Of a stretch of DNA of 64,000 nt, positions 42,757 to 56,900 are shown piece after piece; position 1 is the stretch's first letter, and every line of letters starts with the position of its first letter. The notes under the pieces were generated by a model. That model was not told the origin of the DNA. It did not search any database and was given only the letters and a program-made list of their open reading frames with translations. This stretch comes from Neolentinus lepideus HHB14362 ss-1 (lineage: Eukaryota > Basidiomycota > Agaricomycetes > Gloeophyllales > Gloeophyllaceae), in the NCBI GenBank assembly GCA_001632425.1, contig KV425590.1, positions 1 through 64,000 on the forward strand, read 5' to 3'. Position numbers and translations under genes: made by a program.

Positions 42757-45426
42757 ATGGTTGGATTCGCGTCATTGCCAGCAGCCGAGGTGAGAGGCGA
42801 GGGTGATTCACGTTTAGTAGGAGTATCGAAGATATTGGGTCCCAAATGGGTACAATCTCCGGTATTGACAGTTGGACTGCTGGGAGTACAAGTGCTGTGG
42901 TCAGTTGAGATGTCGTACGGTGAGCTCCCAGAAGTAATATGACCAAGAGCATCGGTTTGAACTGTGGGCTAGCTTCACCATACCTGCTATCGTTAGGTTT
43001 ACAGAAACCCTTAATGGCAGTTGTATTCCTTGCTGGTCCACTGTCCGGACTGATAGTTCAACCTCTAATTGGTGCGACTCAGTGTGTATAGTGCTGCCGT
43101 GCAACCTCAGAAGAAGGAAGGTCTGTTATAGGTACACTTACGGACAGGTCTCGGTCACGTTTGGGTAGACGGAGACCGTACATACTTGCAGGCATTGTCG
43201 TATGCGTGTTCGGTGTCATGCTACTTGGTTTCACCCGCCAGTTCGCTTCAATATTCACCGCATCCAACTCGTACGCCGTGAGTAGTCGCTCAAGGGATGC
43301 TCACGTCGCTTTCATGAGACTGACAAACTCTAGAATGATGTCTTGACCATATGGCTGGCTATCTGGGCAATTTATTGCATAGATTTCGCAGTCAATGCTG
43401 GCAAGTTCTCGCCTAGTCTTGATATTTTCTTTGCGAGTGATCGTGCCGCGTATATAGTGCAGGCTGTAGATCGCGCGCTTATAGTGGATACTCTGCCTAC
43501 TGACGAGCAAGCTAGCGGCAATGCATGGGCAGCGCGGATGCTTGGCATCGGAAGTGTTGCAGGTTTCTTCGTGTTGAGTCCTGTCAATCACGCCGATCCA
43601 TCTCGCTTCTTGATTAACGTTGACGTAGTGGTAATATCGACTTGACGCAAGTGTTCGTCGTGTTCGGCAATACCGAACTGCAAGCGCTGGCGGTGATCGC
43701 TTCTCTGCTTCTCGTGGCAACTCACTCCGTGACGGTGTATTGTGTCAAGGAGAAAATTTTCGTGGATTCATCCAAGTAAGTCGCAATCGCATCGTCTACG
43801 TGCCTTCCTTTATACGACAGCTGCCTAGAAACACAGGCAAGGGACTGCGTGCGGAGATGAAGATCCTGTGGCACAACATCCTCAAACTTCCTCGAGTGAT
43901 CCGGCAAATCGTAGGTCACATTTGAGTCGCGCAATCGCCATGCTGACCATGTCCCGACAGTGCATAATCCAATTCTTGTAAGCGTTCTTGTTTCTGACGA
44001 GCCGCCACTCGCTCATCTCTCACAGCGCCTGGCTAGGATGGTTTCCTATTCTCTTCTACACGACTGTGTACATTGGTGAGCTCCACATGCGAGCATCCCC
44101 AACCCCGGTGGACGATGATGCCGCCGCGGCGCTCGATGCCGAGGGCACCCGTCTCGGCACGCGCGCTATGCTTTACAATGCGATCGTCTCTCTTGTAACC
44201 ACATTTGTTATGCCCTTGTTCGTCGCGCGGGAAGACGCTCGGCACGAAGCCAGAGACGCACTCTTATCGGTAAAAGGTAGGAAATCTAAGTGGAAGATGC
44301 ACTTGTCAACGTTATGGGCTGCGAGCCATCTTCTGTTCACGATTTGCATGACGGCCACTTGGTGAGTGCGCCGTCCTTCCTCTGCCTGGTCCATCGCTCT
44401 ACAGCCAGATTGACATTGCTAACAGGCAAATTGCGATCACAGGTTCACGTCAAGTGTGTCTGGTGCAACAGTCTTGATGGCTATGGTGGGTTTCTCGTGG
44501 GCGATCACCCAGTGGGCCCCTTTCTCCTTGGTACGTATTTGTCTACAGTGCCATGACCACGCCTGCTAACCATGACATTCTCTGGTCTTATGTTTGATCG
44601 ACGACTAGCTGGGAGAAGCCATTCATTCGGCTTCTTCCTCCGTTGGCGAAGATGCAGCATCTATCCGTCTGTCCGACACGAGGTCCGAAACTGTCCCGCG
44701 ACGCACTAATCGACGTCAAGACGACGAAGAGCGTCAGTTCCTGGTTGTTGACGAAGATGATATGTTGGATAGCTCCAGCGATGGGGTAGCTTCTACGAGA
44801 ACATCTCTTTCTATAGATGGAGGCAACGAGAACGTCGAGCCCAGAGCTGCAATGCTCATGCAACACGCGGAGGCCCGTGTCAGCCGGCCTAACATAGGTA
44901 CAACTTCCGACAACGCAGTCAACGGAGGGAGCGAAGACATGCACACTCTGGAGAAGGACGACGATCTTAGCTCCAAGGCCGGAGTAATACTCGTGCGTGT
45001 TTCTGGCGCGTTTTCGGACGATGAAAAGCTTATCGCCACCGCTTCATAGGGCATACATAATATCTTCATAGTCATTCCGCAGTTTCTTGTCACAGGCTTG
45101 TCATCGATAATCTTTGCAATCTTTGAGCCGAGCAAGTCTGTATTGCACGGCCATAGCCCCGGGAACACAAGTCCCAAGTCGGGCAATCTGACGGTTCTAG
45201 GAATTGAGGACAACAATGACACGAGCAATGTGATGCTTTTACGACGACTGGGTGACAATGTTGATGTCTCCGGTGGTCCGAACTCGGTTGCAATAATCTT
45301 CCGGTAAGTCATTGGGTTCGGCACGTTTGCATCGACTGAACGGCTGTCTAGGTTAGGGGGTGTTGCTGCCGCGGTAGCGTTTATACTGTGTTGTCGATTG
45401 TCCAGAGATATGCGTCGCCGATCATG
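42757..45426 (+). CDS. SUC-type sugar:proton symporter (MFS)
   Basis: Major-facilitator protein of the sucrose/maltose symporter type (plant SUT, Schizosaccharomyces pombe Sut1). The N-terminal span GLLGVQVLWSVEMSY is followed by ASPYLLSLGL-like sequence, then the conserved loop DRSRSRLGRRRPYILAG (RxGRRR). NDVLTIWLAIWAIYCIDFAVNAVQA, RALIVDTLPTDEQASGNAWAARMLGIGS and WLGWFPILFYTTVYIGE are also family blocks. A long acidic, Ser-rich cytoplasmic loop (RSETVPRRTNRRQDDEERQFLVV...) lies before the last two spans, longer than in plant SUTs. It ends CRLSRDMRRRS. The start at 42757 is favoured because conserved sequence begins soon after; an ATG at 42673 is possible. Multiple short introns. Substrate inferred only from the family. 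Confidence 0.85.
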
Positions 45427-45563
45427 AACGGCTCCTTCTCCGCGTTGCGTGGACATCATGTTTTGAGTATCTCTATTTTAAGGCTGTATATAGCTGGTGT
45501 AATACGGTCGTTTAGCTTATTGTCCCTTTGTTTGCCGGAGAATCGCCACCGACTGCGATGCTA

Positions 45564-47264
45564 TCAGAATACCGTGCCGTCGCTTTCGATTTCAATAGGA
45601 GGTCCTCCGGTCTCGGGTCGTCTATGTCTAGCGATTTCTCGGCCTCCCTTCCAGGTAGCGCTTTCCAGTACTTGCGCAAGAGAAAGTTGAGGAGCCGACA
45701 ATCTTGTCCGTATGGCATCAGCAATCCTGTCACTTGACAGAATATTTTATGAGTTTATGAGTCGTTACTGTATATTCTTGGACTTACAGCCCGATCACAG
45801 TCAGCGCGCGCCATTCTACTATGGCTGGGTGCGACGGAACCAGACGTGGAATACTGGTCAATGGGTCCGGGTACGAGGAAGCCGGTAATGCATTCTGTTT
45901 GAGGGCCAACACACCAAAGTCAATCAGCAGACCGCCTGCCAAAGCGCAGTCAGTAGCCGAAATTGGTGACTACGTCTAATGCTTACCATTGCGATATTCT
46001 GGTAATCCCGTCATATCTTCCACGCCTTCGAATTTCCAGTTCATGACTTTCTCAATCGGTTCAATCAAACTGTACGTGATCCATCCGGATAATTTGTGGA
46101 AAGAAACGAGATCATCTCCTTCGGTGACGGCCAAATGCTTCAACGCCGAGCATTGCCACACATCTCCCAGCGAAACTCCGCCGAGACTGAGTCTCGCAGG
46201 CCAAATTGAACTGAGACCTTCCATCAAGACGTACCACAGGCTCGAAACGTGGACGTGGCGACCCGAGCCGGAAACGCGCGAGTTACTTTCCAAGAAGTCT
46301 GTGTAGCATTAGCGTTCGGTGCAACGGGTTCGTCACGGTACACTCTCACCAAGTAAATTTCCTGGCCTGCCGTCTTCGCCAAAGAACTCGATGTTCTTCC
46401 GCAGGGCTTGACTTAAATTTGCTAGCAGCGACGATCGGCCTTCAATGCCGACCATCGGATTAGTTTTAGTCACCTGCATAGCAATGGCAGTCTTCTCAAC
46501 TGTGATGTTTGACAGGCCCAAGGCTGCGATAAGATGGTCAATGCTATGGTATAGGAAATGACGAAAGGCACTGAGTACCATCCACCCGATACGGTTGATC
46601 AGTGGTACCGGAGAACAGGCCCTGTTCAAACATATGTATGCTGGCTACCCCTAAGCCTTCCGAGCGACTGAATGTCTGACCCGAGCCTTCTTCCCGATAC
46701 TGCCAGGCGTTTCCGGCCCCTGCATCGAGGAGGACAGATACAAGGAACAAGTCAAGGAGCCGTTTGCATATTTCTTTGTCGTCGATACTCCCTGATTCCT
46801 TCCATTTCGCAATAAGCGGCTCAACACGCGGTCGTCCAGCATCCAGATGTCTCCAGCGCCCATGGGGTGGTATCTGAAACGAGTCATCGCTACGATGAGC
46901 AGCAACGATGAGATGGATGTGACCCTCTTACCCTTGCATAATATGTCCCATAGTCCCTCTGCTACGCGTGAGCAAATTGGTGATATAATCGAGATTGGAT
47001 ACCTACATGGATTATATCGACGCAGAAGCTGGCTACATCCACCTCTTTTTCGGGGTGATATTCGAAAAACTCCAGTTTCCCTTGCTTAGCAAGTTCGTAT
47101 ACGCGTCCGCATCTTTCACGGATTGAAGGAAGGGTGCGCAAGTAAGCTGCAGTCTGCTGGGGCGTGAGTTGCATTATCAAGGCTTGTTGGTGGCTGAGAT
47201 CTACTCCTGAATCTGGTAGGCTCGGCTTTTGCCGAGGCGGTGCTTCTTCGCATAGATCTGCCAT
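45564..47264 (-). CDS. urc4: Uracil catabolism protein Urc4 (DUF1688, Urg3)
   Basis: Member of the fungal DUF1688 family required for the URC route that lets fungi use uracil as nitrogen source; its chemistry is not settled. The start is MADLCEEAPPRQKPSLP. Recognisable blocks: YLRTLPSIRERCGRVYELAKQGKLEFFEY, DYGTNY-like, PPHGRWRHLDAGRPRVEPLI, EGLGVASIHMFEQGLFS, VGIEGRSSLLANLSQAL, HVSSLWYVLMEGLSSIWPARLSL, FHKLSGWITYSLIEPIE, and the end REIARHRRPETGGPPIEIESDGTVF. Full length, with several short introns. It is convergent with the transporter (138 bp apart). No URC1 or other uracil gene is seen nearby. Confidence 0.9.
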
Positions 47265-49350
47265 CCTAGATCACGCACGCGCTAGCAGTACTTTGTGGTA
47301 ATCATTTCGGTAGTAAATAGTACAGTGTACATGTGCATCAAATACAAGCCATGAATGCTTCAAGAATGTGGTCATTCTGTCATTCTGGTCAGAGAGTGCT
47401 TTCGCTTTGTTCTCTTGTCTGACTGCAGTGGTAGCAGGGCGTATCCACAGGCGGGCCTTGTACAGACGTCCGCATCTTACTAGATGGAAAAATCAGACGT
47501 GCATATAAAAATGTGGTCGAAACCCGACTGACAAATTCCGACAATTTCTGAAACCAGTTGCGCAAGCCCTGCAATCTCTCGGGTGGCTGGTGCTATGAAT
47601 GCAGGTGGTGGAGTGGCAATCGACCTAAAGTGGCACGGTCAGGAGACAGCAAGACTGTAGGACAATGCTCACTGTATTCTCTTCCTGTGCTTCTGCATGT
47701 CCACATGAGCACATGGACATCGTGACTTGGATTTGACACATGGTGAACAGGGCAGGAGGTACTGTAGAGCAAGGAGCGTCAGCCTACGTAGAGAGTCAGT
47801 GAGAGCGACGTACGAGGGGGATGTGACGGTGAACTTTGATGTCGTGTTCGCATTTCAGTCCGGCTTTTAATACCTGTGCGTAGCATCACCTGCGAGTTTG
47901 TCACGAAATTTCAGGATATAAAGGAAGCCGCTGGAAATTCGTGTCAGAACCGTGACCGGAGACCGTACAGATCAGCGAGGCAGTAATTGTTTTCAAGGGA
48001 ATGACCATGCTCTGGAGGTGAGTAGAACGTAGATCGGTCTAGAAAATGCGAACGCTGATGGTTCCAGATAGGCACCGAATCACTCTGCCCTAGTACCACC
48101 GCCACTGTCTATTGACTCCTTTATGGACTTCTCGACTCTGCACCTTTGACTGCACAAATGCGTCTGGATAGCGTTCCGGGAGACCCGACATGAGAAAGAA
48201 ACACCTCACGAATGACGAATGATTTGTGAGATTCGGGAGTCGTTATCACGGGACTGAAACGACTATACGGCGGGCTCCCAGACGGATTTCAATAGTCACT
48301 TCGTAGCCCTTGCGACAATCGGAAGGTTGCCGTTTGCATACTAGGACGATTCCGCCGCAAAGAGAAGAAGTAGCAATACCGTCTCTGACGTTAAACATTG
48401 TGTTAACTGACAACACGGTTGCCAGTGGATTCGGATCCGAGGTACAACGGGAGATCAAACCTATACATATACGTCAGAGCAAAAGAGTTCGGTCAAATAG
48501 TTGCCCATAAGATGTCTAGATAGGCACTCGCCGGATCCAGATTTAAGAACCCCGGCATGGGCACTTCTATCGTCTCATCTCCGCCCTGCGGGTATAACGC
48601 ACTCTATGGCTGATCCGGTAAAATGAGAATAAGTCGACGTGCACGGTGTTGCGACGCTTATTCCTGCCACACGCCTGGTTCATTAATACACGCACGGACC
48701 CACGTTGCTGCCCCGCCATGATTAAAGCGTCATTGCTCCGCACACCGGTTCAGTCAGATCCCGACTGTCTGTGCTTCGTGGAGCTGACCGCTGTTGTGTA
48801 CCAACACTATTTGACAGAAGCAATCGACAGAAGGCAATCATCTACGGCCTACCCTCTCGCGGGAACATTCCGGACCTGGTGAATCCGCCACGAGACAGCC
48901 TCCGCCAGCGTTTCGCACATTCATTGTAGATTGTAGTTGCTGATCGTCGATTCCCATTGAGCATCTAGAGGCGCTCTGATGTTCGCGGCCCTAGATATCA
49001 GTATGCCGTTATCTTCGTGTCTTGATGGATACGCTGGCTGGTGGTCGCTGAAATTACACAGCAGACAATCAGACGAAGAATAGCCAAGCGAAAGATGGCA
49101 CGGAAGACACACCAGCTCCGCGTTTACACCAGTCCTCAGAGATCGAATATGAATTTGCATGTATGTGGTATCCAGTGGCTGCGCGTCTCCGAACACAGCT
49201 CAGATCACTCCTACGCATGTACCGTCATGCTCCGTTGGACAAGTTAACCATGGACTAGTGGGCTTGGAAAAGACTGTTGACTATACAAAATGAGATTGGC
49301 TGAATTGCGGCGATCACGTTGGTAGGATGAAGCTGGATGTGACAACTACT
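47265..49350. other. 2.1-kb intergenic region, no gene seen
   Basis: All ORFs are short and without recognisable motifs; CpG content is normal, so this is not decayed transposon DNA by that test. An RNA gene or a gene of very small exons cannot be excluded. Confidence 0.4.
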
Positions 49351-50449
49351 TTATGCTTGCGCGGTGACGAGAATACCTTTCCAGAATGGATCTTCCCACC
49401 AGTTGTTCTCGACCGGAACAGCGACAACGTTACGTCCGAAAGCATTGGGCGATTCAGCCTTATGCAGATAATGCAATCGGGTAATTTGCATATCCATCAA
49501 GCATTTCGCCAAGCGAGCGTAGTTCAGTCCCACCGTATGAGGTCCATGGCTGTCGTCGGAGAGAACCAATTTCCCTCCACCCTGTACGATTCTCTGTTAC
49601 GAGAGGTATCAGCGTCTAGAACGCTGTTGTGAGAGCCAACGAGCTAACCAACTAACCTGCATGATATCAGAACTTGGGTACGGCGAAGGCCAGCCCTTTC
49701 TCAGAGCAGCTGCATTGACCTCAAACACCGCGCCGTAGCTGATCGCATATTGGATATTACGTTCAACCTTTCCCCATGCTTCGCGATGCCCCTGCAAGGA
49801 TAGCTCCGGAGTGTAAAGGCGGCAGAGGTCGAAGTGACCGATAACCTCTGGATGAAATCTACGCATGATGTTGTACTGTGCGTCAAAATAAGAACACAAA
49901 AACCGTTCCAGGGTGTCGCTCTCGAGCGTATCCGTGACGGAACCATTAGTTGAAAGGCTTTGCACTGACTTATGGTAAGTCCGCTCGTCGAAATCTATGG
50001 GGACACCGTTGACATGGTGGATTGATCCCACAAGGTAATCGATGCGATTCTTGTGTTTCTGGAGTAAGTGTTCCAGATTATCGATGTCCAATTCCGTGAT
50101 GAACTCGGTCTCCAACCCCACTAGAAGGTGTATCTGTGCGGCGTACGCTACCTTCAGTCGATGGGCCTCGTCCACAAAATCATCAAATTGCCTGGTAAGA
50201 AGATCCAGTGGGCAACCAGCCTAGACGTAAGCGATTTGAGGTAATACAAAACATGAGTAGAGCAGCTCGGGGCAGACAAAAGCGCAGTACCTCTTCTGGA
50301 TAGAGGTCCGCCTCTCTGTATCGCGGCACATGTTCCGTCAGGCCGTAAGTGTGGAAGCCTTTTTTGATGGCCTCGATGACCACGTCTTCGAGCTTGCCTG
50401 TAGCATGTTTGCAGAACTGACCTGAATGGGAATGGTGGCTATAAGGCAT
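49351..50449 (-). CDS. his2: Histidinol-phosphatase (PHP family)
   Basis: Eighth step of histidine synthesis: histidinol phosphate to histidinol and phosphate. The protein begins MPYSHHSHSGQFCKHATG, with the PHP-domain metal-binding HxH-type start. It continues GLTEHVPRY, LLVGLETEFI, DYLVGSIHHVNGVPIDFDE, EVIGHFDLCRLYTPE, GAVFEVNAAALRKGWPSPYPSSDIMQ and, after an intron (about 49631-49660), GGGKLVLSDDSHGPHTVG. These carry the His, Glu and Asp ligands of the trinuclear metal site. Three exons, full length (about 340 residues). It is a housekeeping gene. Confidence 0.92.
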
Positions 50450-50979
50450 GCTACTATAGTATGTAGTCCGAAGACAGATCCACTGCTTCCTGGAGGGCCC
50501 GGACCGGCTTTTGCCGCAGTGATTAGACTTCGTCTAGGGTTCGAGACGTCTGTCAGTTGAAGGTACTTTGTTTCTCAGACTAAGGGAAGCTGGACAGCTG
50601 CATCCTATTCACATGGATATGATAGCCGTTTCCCTCTATTTTTATGGACAGTCTTCTTCAGGGCGGGTCCTGCGTGAGACAAACTGCGAAAATCACTGAC
50701 CGTGTTCAGTGGCCACTCAGAAGTGATGCCACACTGGGCCTAAGAACTCTCTTCACGATAGACCACAGGGACATTATTCCTGGAGAACACAACTAGTGCC
50801 TCAAGGAGAGATATGTCTACACGTTTCTCATTGAACGTTGGACATCACTGCGTTTCGGAACTCGGGCGTGGCACACCATCCAGAGAGGATGCTCCCATAG
50901 TCGCGAAATTATAGTGGCTAGGCTCATGACACAATAGCGAATGGTACTATACATAATAATGAGAAGGACAACTAATTGG
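50450..50979. other. Intergenic region his2 - DUF3684 gene
   Basis: 5' flank of his2 and 3' flank of the giant gene; no feature recognised. Confidence 0.45.
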
Positions 50980-53900
50980 TCACGATAGCAGTCGAGAAAA
51001 AGGAACTAGGTATTGTTCGCAGATCGCAGAGAAATAGAATTCGTGCTCAGAATTATGGGGTTGCACCAAGTTATGAGCTACCTCGTGGGCTAAAGTGAAG
51101 TACCTGGAGAGTGTGTTCAGTAGTCTCAGCGGCCAAACTGAAAGTGTATTTACCAAGATATGTAGGCTTTAGAACGATCGCCTCTGCGAACTTCCTCATC
51201 ATCTGTACCAGGAATGAGCCAGAAATAAGAGACAAGGTCACGAATAGCGGACTTACGCCATGCTTCGTAATATCTGAGATTCAGATAGAGACTACCCTCC
51301 CGGTTGAACGCAATGAGCTCCCCGCCCAAGTCACAGAAAATATGCAAACTTTTTGCTGGGAGCTGGTATACATCTCGCAATTCTTGAATTACGTAGATAA
51401 ATCTTGCCAAGGCATCATGTTTATCTTCCATGAAGCCTCGTTTGGGGTCATTTCGCTTCGCATCTGCTGACGTTAGGATATCAAAAAGGTACCTGGGAGA
51501 GCACAAGCCGGACGGCTCACCTTGGTTCCGGTAACGGTCGAGAACATCTGAAACGTACGGTTGAAGATGTACGACATACATTCCTATCAGATTTCACGTA
51601 CCAGGGGACACAAAGACCGGGATGTCACCCATGTCTCCTACTCGTATGGTGAATATCAGGAATATGAATATGGGAAAACTAGACATGCCCGCTTTGTGTA
51701 GATCCCGAGAGTACCCGGAGACGTCGCAGTAACCCTCATCCAGTGTTTCCTTGACGGTCTGCATCTGCTTTCTATTATTAAGTAAGTCGCTCTTCTCTTC
51801 TCGGCAGGCTTTAACAGCCGTCTCAATATTGGAAACTATGTTCGGCTCAGCCTCCGACCACGAAATTGATCCAACACTACCAAACCTACCGATGTTACTC
51901 AATGGAGTGACAGCAGACGAGGTAGTTAAACCGGGATTAAATGCTGGCAAACCCTCTGACGAAGATGTCGACTGAGGATGATTGAACCTTCTCATTAAGT
52001 TTTGTAGGGCATTACCGGCCGTTGATGGCGTCTTCGCCTGAGACTGGTGTTCACGTGGCACATCCTCCACCGAGGAGTTTGGTGTTGAGCCAAGGCTCGC
52101 CGCCGTCTCTGTAGTAATTTCGGGTCTTTCTGGCGCATTACGCACCTGTGATGGTGGGGGTAGCAGGCTTCCGGGTAGAGCAGGGGAAACATCCGAAACA
52201 AGTGTAGTCTCGGCCGCCATCTTCTCTCTCGCCGCGTTGTAGGCAGCTTCCCGTTCGGCCTGTTGTTGCCGCAAGATTCTATCGACTTACGGAAAATTGA
52301 AACCGAGATTTGCTGTAATGACGGAGACAAACATACCATTGTACCCTCGACGCTTGAGGGACTTCAGATCAGTGGAAAGAATAGTCATGAACAGCAAGGC
52401 ATCATTGTTGCGAGGGGTCTGGAATATGAGGTGACATAACGAAGTGGCGACTCTGGTTGATCCTGATCAACTGCAGTAAGAATGTAAAGAATGACCGTTA
52501 CATACTCGTACATGTCGACCTGAGTATTTCCAGCTAACCACAGCTGTATGGGACCGTTTCCATCACGTTTGGCTGCAGCAGAGGCTTCACGCTCTTGGGA
52601 TAGAAATCTCGTTTCATATTTCAGAGACTTGGTCACGATGAGCTTGCCGAAAGTTTTCACAACAAAGTTGTTGCCAGAATTGAGCCAATTAAACGTGAAA
52701 CGTAAAGTCTCATGTCTGTGTTCGTGAAGAAACAAGGGCAGACGTTCCAGTACTCGAGTTCTTGTCTCCACCGCGATCTTGGCTCCTCTAATTTCGTTAC
52801 TCGTCTTGTAGTCTTCTCGCACCAGACGACTCAGGCGTGGACATCCCAGATCAATATAGAACTCTAAATCGAAGGAGTTAGCGGCCATATATATAGCATT
52901 GATGAACACTAGTTGCCTTCAAGAAGATCTTCTTGCGGGGCGGTAAAGACAGAGTCGCCAAATAGCCGATATGAATTGATTTCATCCGCTACGACGATTT
53001 GCTCAGGCCTTCTTAAGTCGTATTCATACTCCCAGTCCTCCTCGTCTATGTCTGGGTTGAGAGCAGCGTCTTGAGTTTTCAAAGCTGCCTTCTTCACCCT
53101 TCGTGAACCTAGCAGAATAGGTGACCGTTTCATTCGAGTGAAAGTCGCGGGTACAATGGATCGTCGATTGGCAGCCAGGTTACGCAGCTCAGTCAGGAAG
53201 CTATGGATATTGCTCGTTAACTGTGTCTCGAGTCTATATATAGAGGACTGACTTTGGTCGGCCTCCGACCTCGTTGTAAAAACGACGAGGATCGCCAAGC
53301 ATCATTTGAGCTATTTCGTTTACCGACGGCTTGTTCTTAGCTCCACATGCCATGAGGAAGCTATTGGCTTGAGGTCCAAAGTTGACATATACGAATAATT
53401 TAGAGTGCACTTGGCCATCGGAGTCCCCTGCAAAGTAGCATTGACACGGGGGTAACATGCGGATGTCAGACTTTTCTGCGCCGTTTGACCGCGTCGGTAC
53501 GATAGGCATCTGTGATAGGGTCTTGAGTTGAGTAGGTGTAAAAGCTGCAACAACCGTCAACCAGTTGTACTGTACGGCAGTTGACAGGCTTGCCTGAAAT
53601 CCTGCTTGCCAAGACGGCAAACCATTCACTGGCAACTGCCTCTGTACGCGGCGATTTACGTTGGAGTAAAGACACCAACGCAGACGGATGGGGGTGCTCG
53701 TGAATTTTGAGTTTGGTCAGGGCGTCATTACGTATGTTGTCATCTACTATCCGATAGTCCAACTTCTCCCAATCGGAATTCACGAAGACCTAAACAGGGA
53801 TCAGTAACATTGCCATCCAGGCAGATTATCAACGGACTTCTCCGGGCTTTGCGAGATTGCCGTCTCTAGTGGGTATAAACGCCTTATCTGCGAACCGATC

Positions 53901-56900
53901 CGGAATATAATCCGAATACCGTGCAGCGAAATTGTCGAGGAAGTACTTCATCGCTGCCTTCCGAACGCCCGTGTCTGGACTCGCGGCGAGGTTGATAATG
54001 ACTTCCATAGGCGGAAATTTTAACAAGCCTAGACGGTACAAAAACTTTGCTGAGAGAACATAGTCCTGTATTAGCATCGGCTAACTGCATATGTCTCAGA
54101 AACACGAACCTTCTTCAGATGAGCCTCTCCATTTGACGTGTCCGCCCCAATCTAGCACGGGAAGCTTCAACTCGCGGAAAATGTCTAAAGGTTCGTAAAG
54201 ATCTGAGGCCTTGTACCGGACAAGCTTGTTCTTCCCCGAATCCTCTCCAGGATACGCCTCACGGGGGAAGGCCGACGTATTGCGCAAACGACCGACTTCA
54301 TCATTCGTCAGTGTAGACTGAACGGATACCAAGTACTTAGTTAGGTCAGCGATTGTCCAATCACCAGTCTTGATCATCCTGGGATCAGGTGTCAGCATTA
54401 TTCATGAGGGAGATCGAGATCCACCCTACCTATCAAACACGATCTGCAATTCAACGTGCTTTCGAACTCCCAACGCTGTAAAAAGTCTTTCCAACGGTCC
54501 CTTGACAGGTGTTGCAGATGGAAAAGCGACCGTCGGTAGATCTCGGAAAAGGTTAACATTCGAGAAGTACGCTTGACCTGGACACTTCAGACCAGCCGTC
54601 GTAGGTACGCAAGTGATATCTTTGAGGAGTCCGACGATCTCTGTCTGCATGGGCTGGCTAAACGACGACCACTGCCTCGAGATCCCGCTCAGTACCCGCT
54701 CAGCCCAGACAGCCGATCTTGCCAAGTCATACTCCACATCCTTCTCCCGTAGGCCGACATCGGCGATGTACTTCAACCAGTCAATCACCGTCAACTCTCG
54801 CCACCCAAACGTCACCACAAGCGTGTCCAGTTCTAGAGCTTTGCTGACACGCAACGGCAGAAGATGTTCCGGCAAGGGTCCATCAGTAGGAATGACAGCG
54901 CCTGTCTGTTTAGGATTCAGGAATGTCTCGATAGCAGAAAGTTGGATGATCTTCTCGTCTGAATCTCCCGATGCTCCTATTGACATGACGGCAGCGTTCA
55001 AGAGTTCCGTTCTCACCCTGGCATGGCCCTGCCCCGACCTGTGTACTGTGATCCACCACTTCAGACACGCAATCGTCTCTGCTTCGCTCAGGGGTCTAAG
55101 CCGTAGCTCCTTCAGGACGTCGTCGAACGTGATATCCTTTAACATCCTACGAGCCTGCAAGACGTCGATCATCAACTTTGCTTCGGCTAGAATCTCCGCA
55201 GGAACGACGGGGAGGTTCTTCAAGAACCCGGCAAACGCCTCGTCTGGCACCCGAACTTCGCCAACATCCCGAATGCCGGCGGTGGATATCATGGGGAATC
55301 CTTGGCTCGTACCACACGAGAAGAACGCTTCCTGTAAGAGCTGCGAGACCGTCGAAGACGGGGTTGAAGGGTGGAAAGTGAAGAACTTGAGGACATGGAG
55401 ACCGCGGCTAGGCAGATGGACCTTGATTTCATTCGATGCCGCATCTGACGAGAGCCCATTCCAGACTTCCTGGATGTTGGCGAGCTCAATGCTATACGCG
55501 GCTCGCGAGAGGAAGCCGCCCACGTATAGCAACTCCTTGTTCCATACTTGGAGCAGTCAGCTGACGAGAAGCACGACACGCGTCCATAGACACTCACTCG
55601 CCACATTTCGGTCCATCAGATCAATAGACTCGCGCTCGACAGTGGGTATAAAACGTGCGGCCATATGGCCACCGATACCGGTAGTCTGGCCTGTGGCGTG
55701 CCCCTAGGCGCGAAGGTTGGATGCTAAATACACTAACGCAAAGAAGGGTAACTTACTATGAACACTCGAGCAGATCCTGACCTATATTCAACATTGTCAC
55801 GGTCAACCCAGCGCTGAAGATCTCGCTGAATACACTTACCCATCCAAATCTGCGCGCAAGCCTTGGAATATACTACCCGTCGTGTACGGATACTTGTCGT
55901 CCTCTTTCTTGCTCTCGTCGTACTCATCCTTGCCGGTCTAGCAGATTGTGAGCATCGACCTCTAATTCCCAACGACCAGCGATTACGGACATAAATCAGT
56001 TCATACTTTAGCCTCGATGGCGGATTCTTCTTCGTACTCCGATACAGTTCCTTCTCAACCTTCTTGTCCAAACGCACCTCCACGTCCGCAGTGAAAATCG
56101 ATAGTGTAACATTGCTCTCGTTGACTTCAAGCAGGTTGACTTGAGACTGCGGCTTAGACGGGGGCGGAGGAATAGGGGTAGATGTACGGGAAGGCGTAGA
56201 AGCAAATGATGAAAACAGGCTGGAGAAGAAGCCACCCGAGGCAGGCGCCTGCCTGGGCTTTGGCGGTACGACGACAGGTGGGGGCTTCTCGGTTCCTACC
56301 GAGTACACCCAGCGCAGTACCTCAGCCTTGATATGAAGTGCTAGGACATCCAGATCAGTATCATACATGAAACATTACGACACTAACTCACGCGTGACCT
56401 GTATACCTTTGACCGCCATTCCCCCACCTGGACTCGTATTCTTCAGTCCACGTGGAATACTGAGGGCCTTGGGGTGCCCTGGCGTCTTGAGTAGCCGTGC
56501 GAGGCACTTGTCGTCGAGGAACACGCTGACCTCGCGAAGGTGCGCCATAAACGTGATTGATGAGGCGAGGAAACGTGTGAAATCGAAGGCGGGTGGCAAC
56601 GGCGAGGGCTCCCGCAGGACCATAAGGAAAGATGTCCAAGGATCTGGCTCTTTGGAGGTATTGCCACGACGAGCTAAGAGCTAGCCCTGAGTTAGCGAGA
56701 GCTATTGGCAGATTGATATACGTACCTGGTCTCCTTTCCAGTAGAAACCCATCCATTGGTCTAGCAATATACGATCTATACTGTTAACTTTGGATAGGGA
56801 TGGAATACTTGCCTCCCGATGTCACGAATGGATCCTCTGTTACGGAGAACAAGCTATAGAAACCTACCACACACCTTCAGACATATAGATTCCAGCACTT

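Noticed and set aside
39513..47264. P450, sugar transporter and Urc4 as a functional cluster
   Set aside because: Adjacent but with no biochemical link that I know; ordinary gene order is the simpler reading.
54613..55707. Plus-strand ORF of 364 codons
   Set aside because: It is exactly antisense to a long exon of the DUF3684 gene, whose protein is clearly conserved; composition (Ser/Arg-rich) is that of a reverse-frame shadow.
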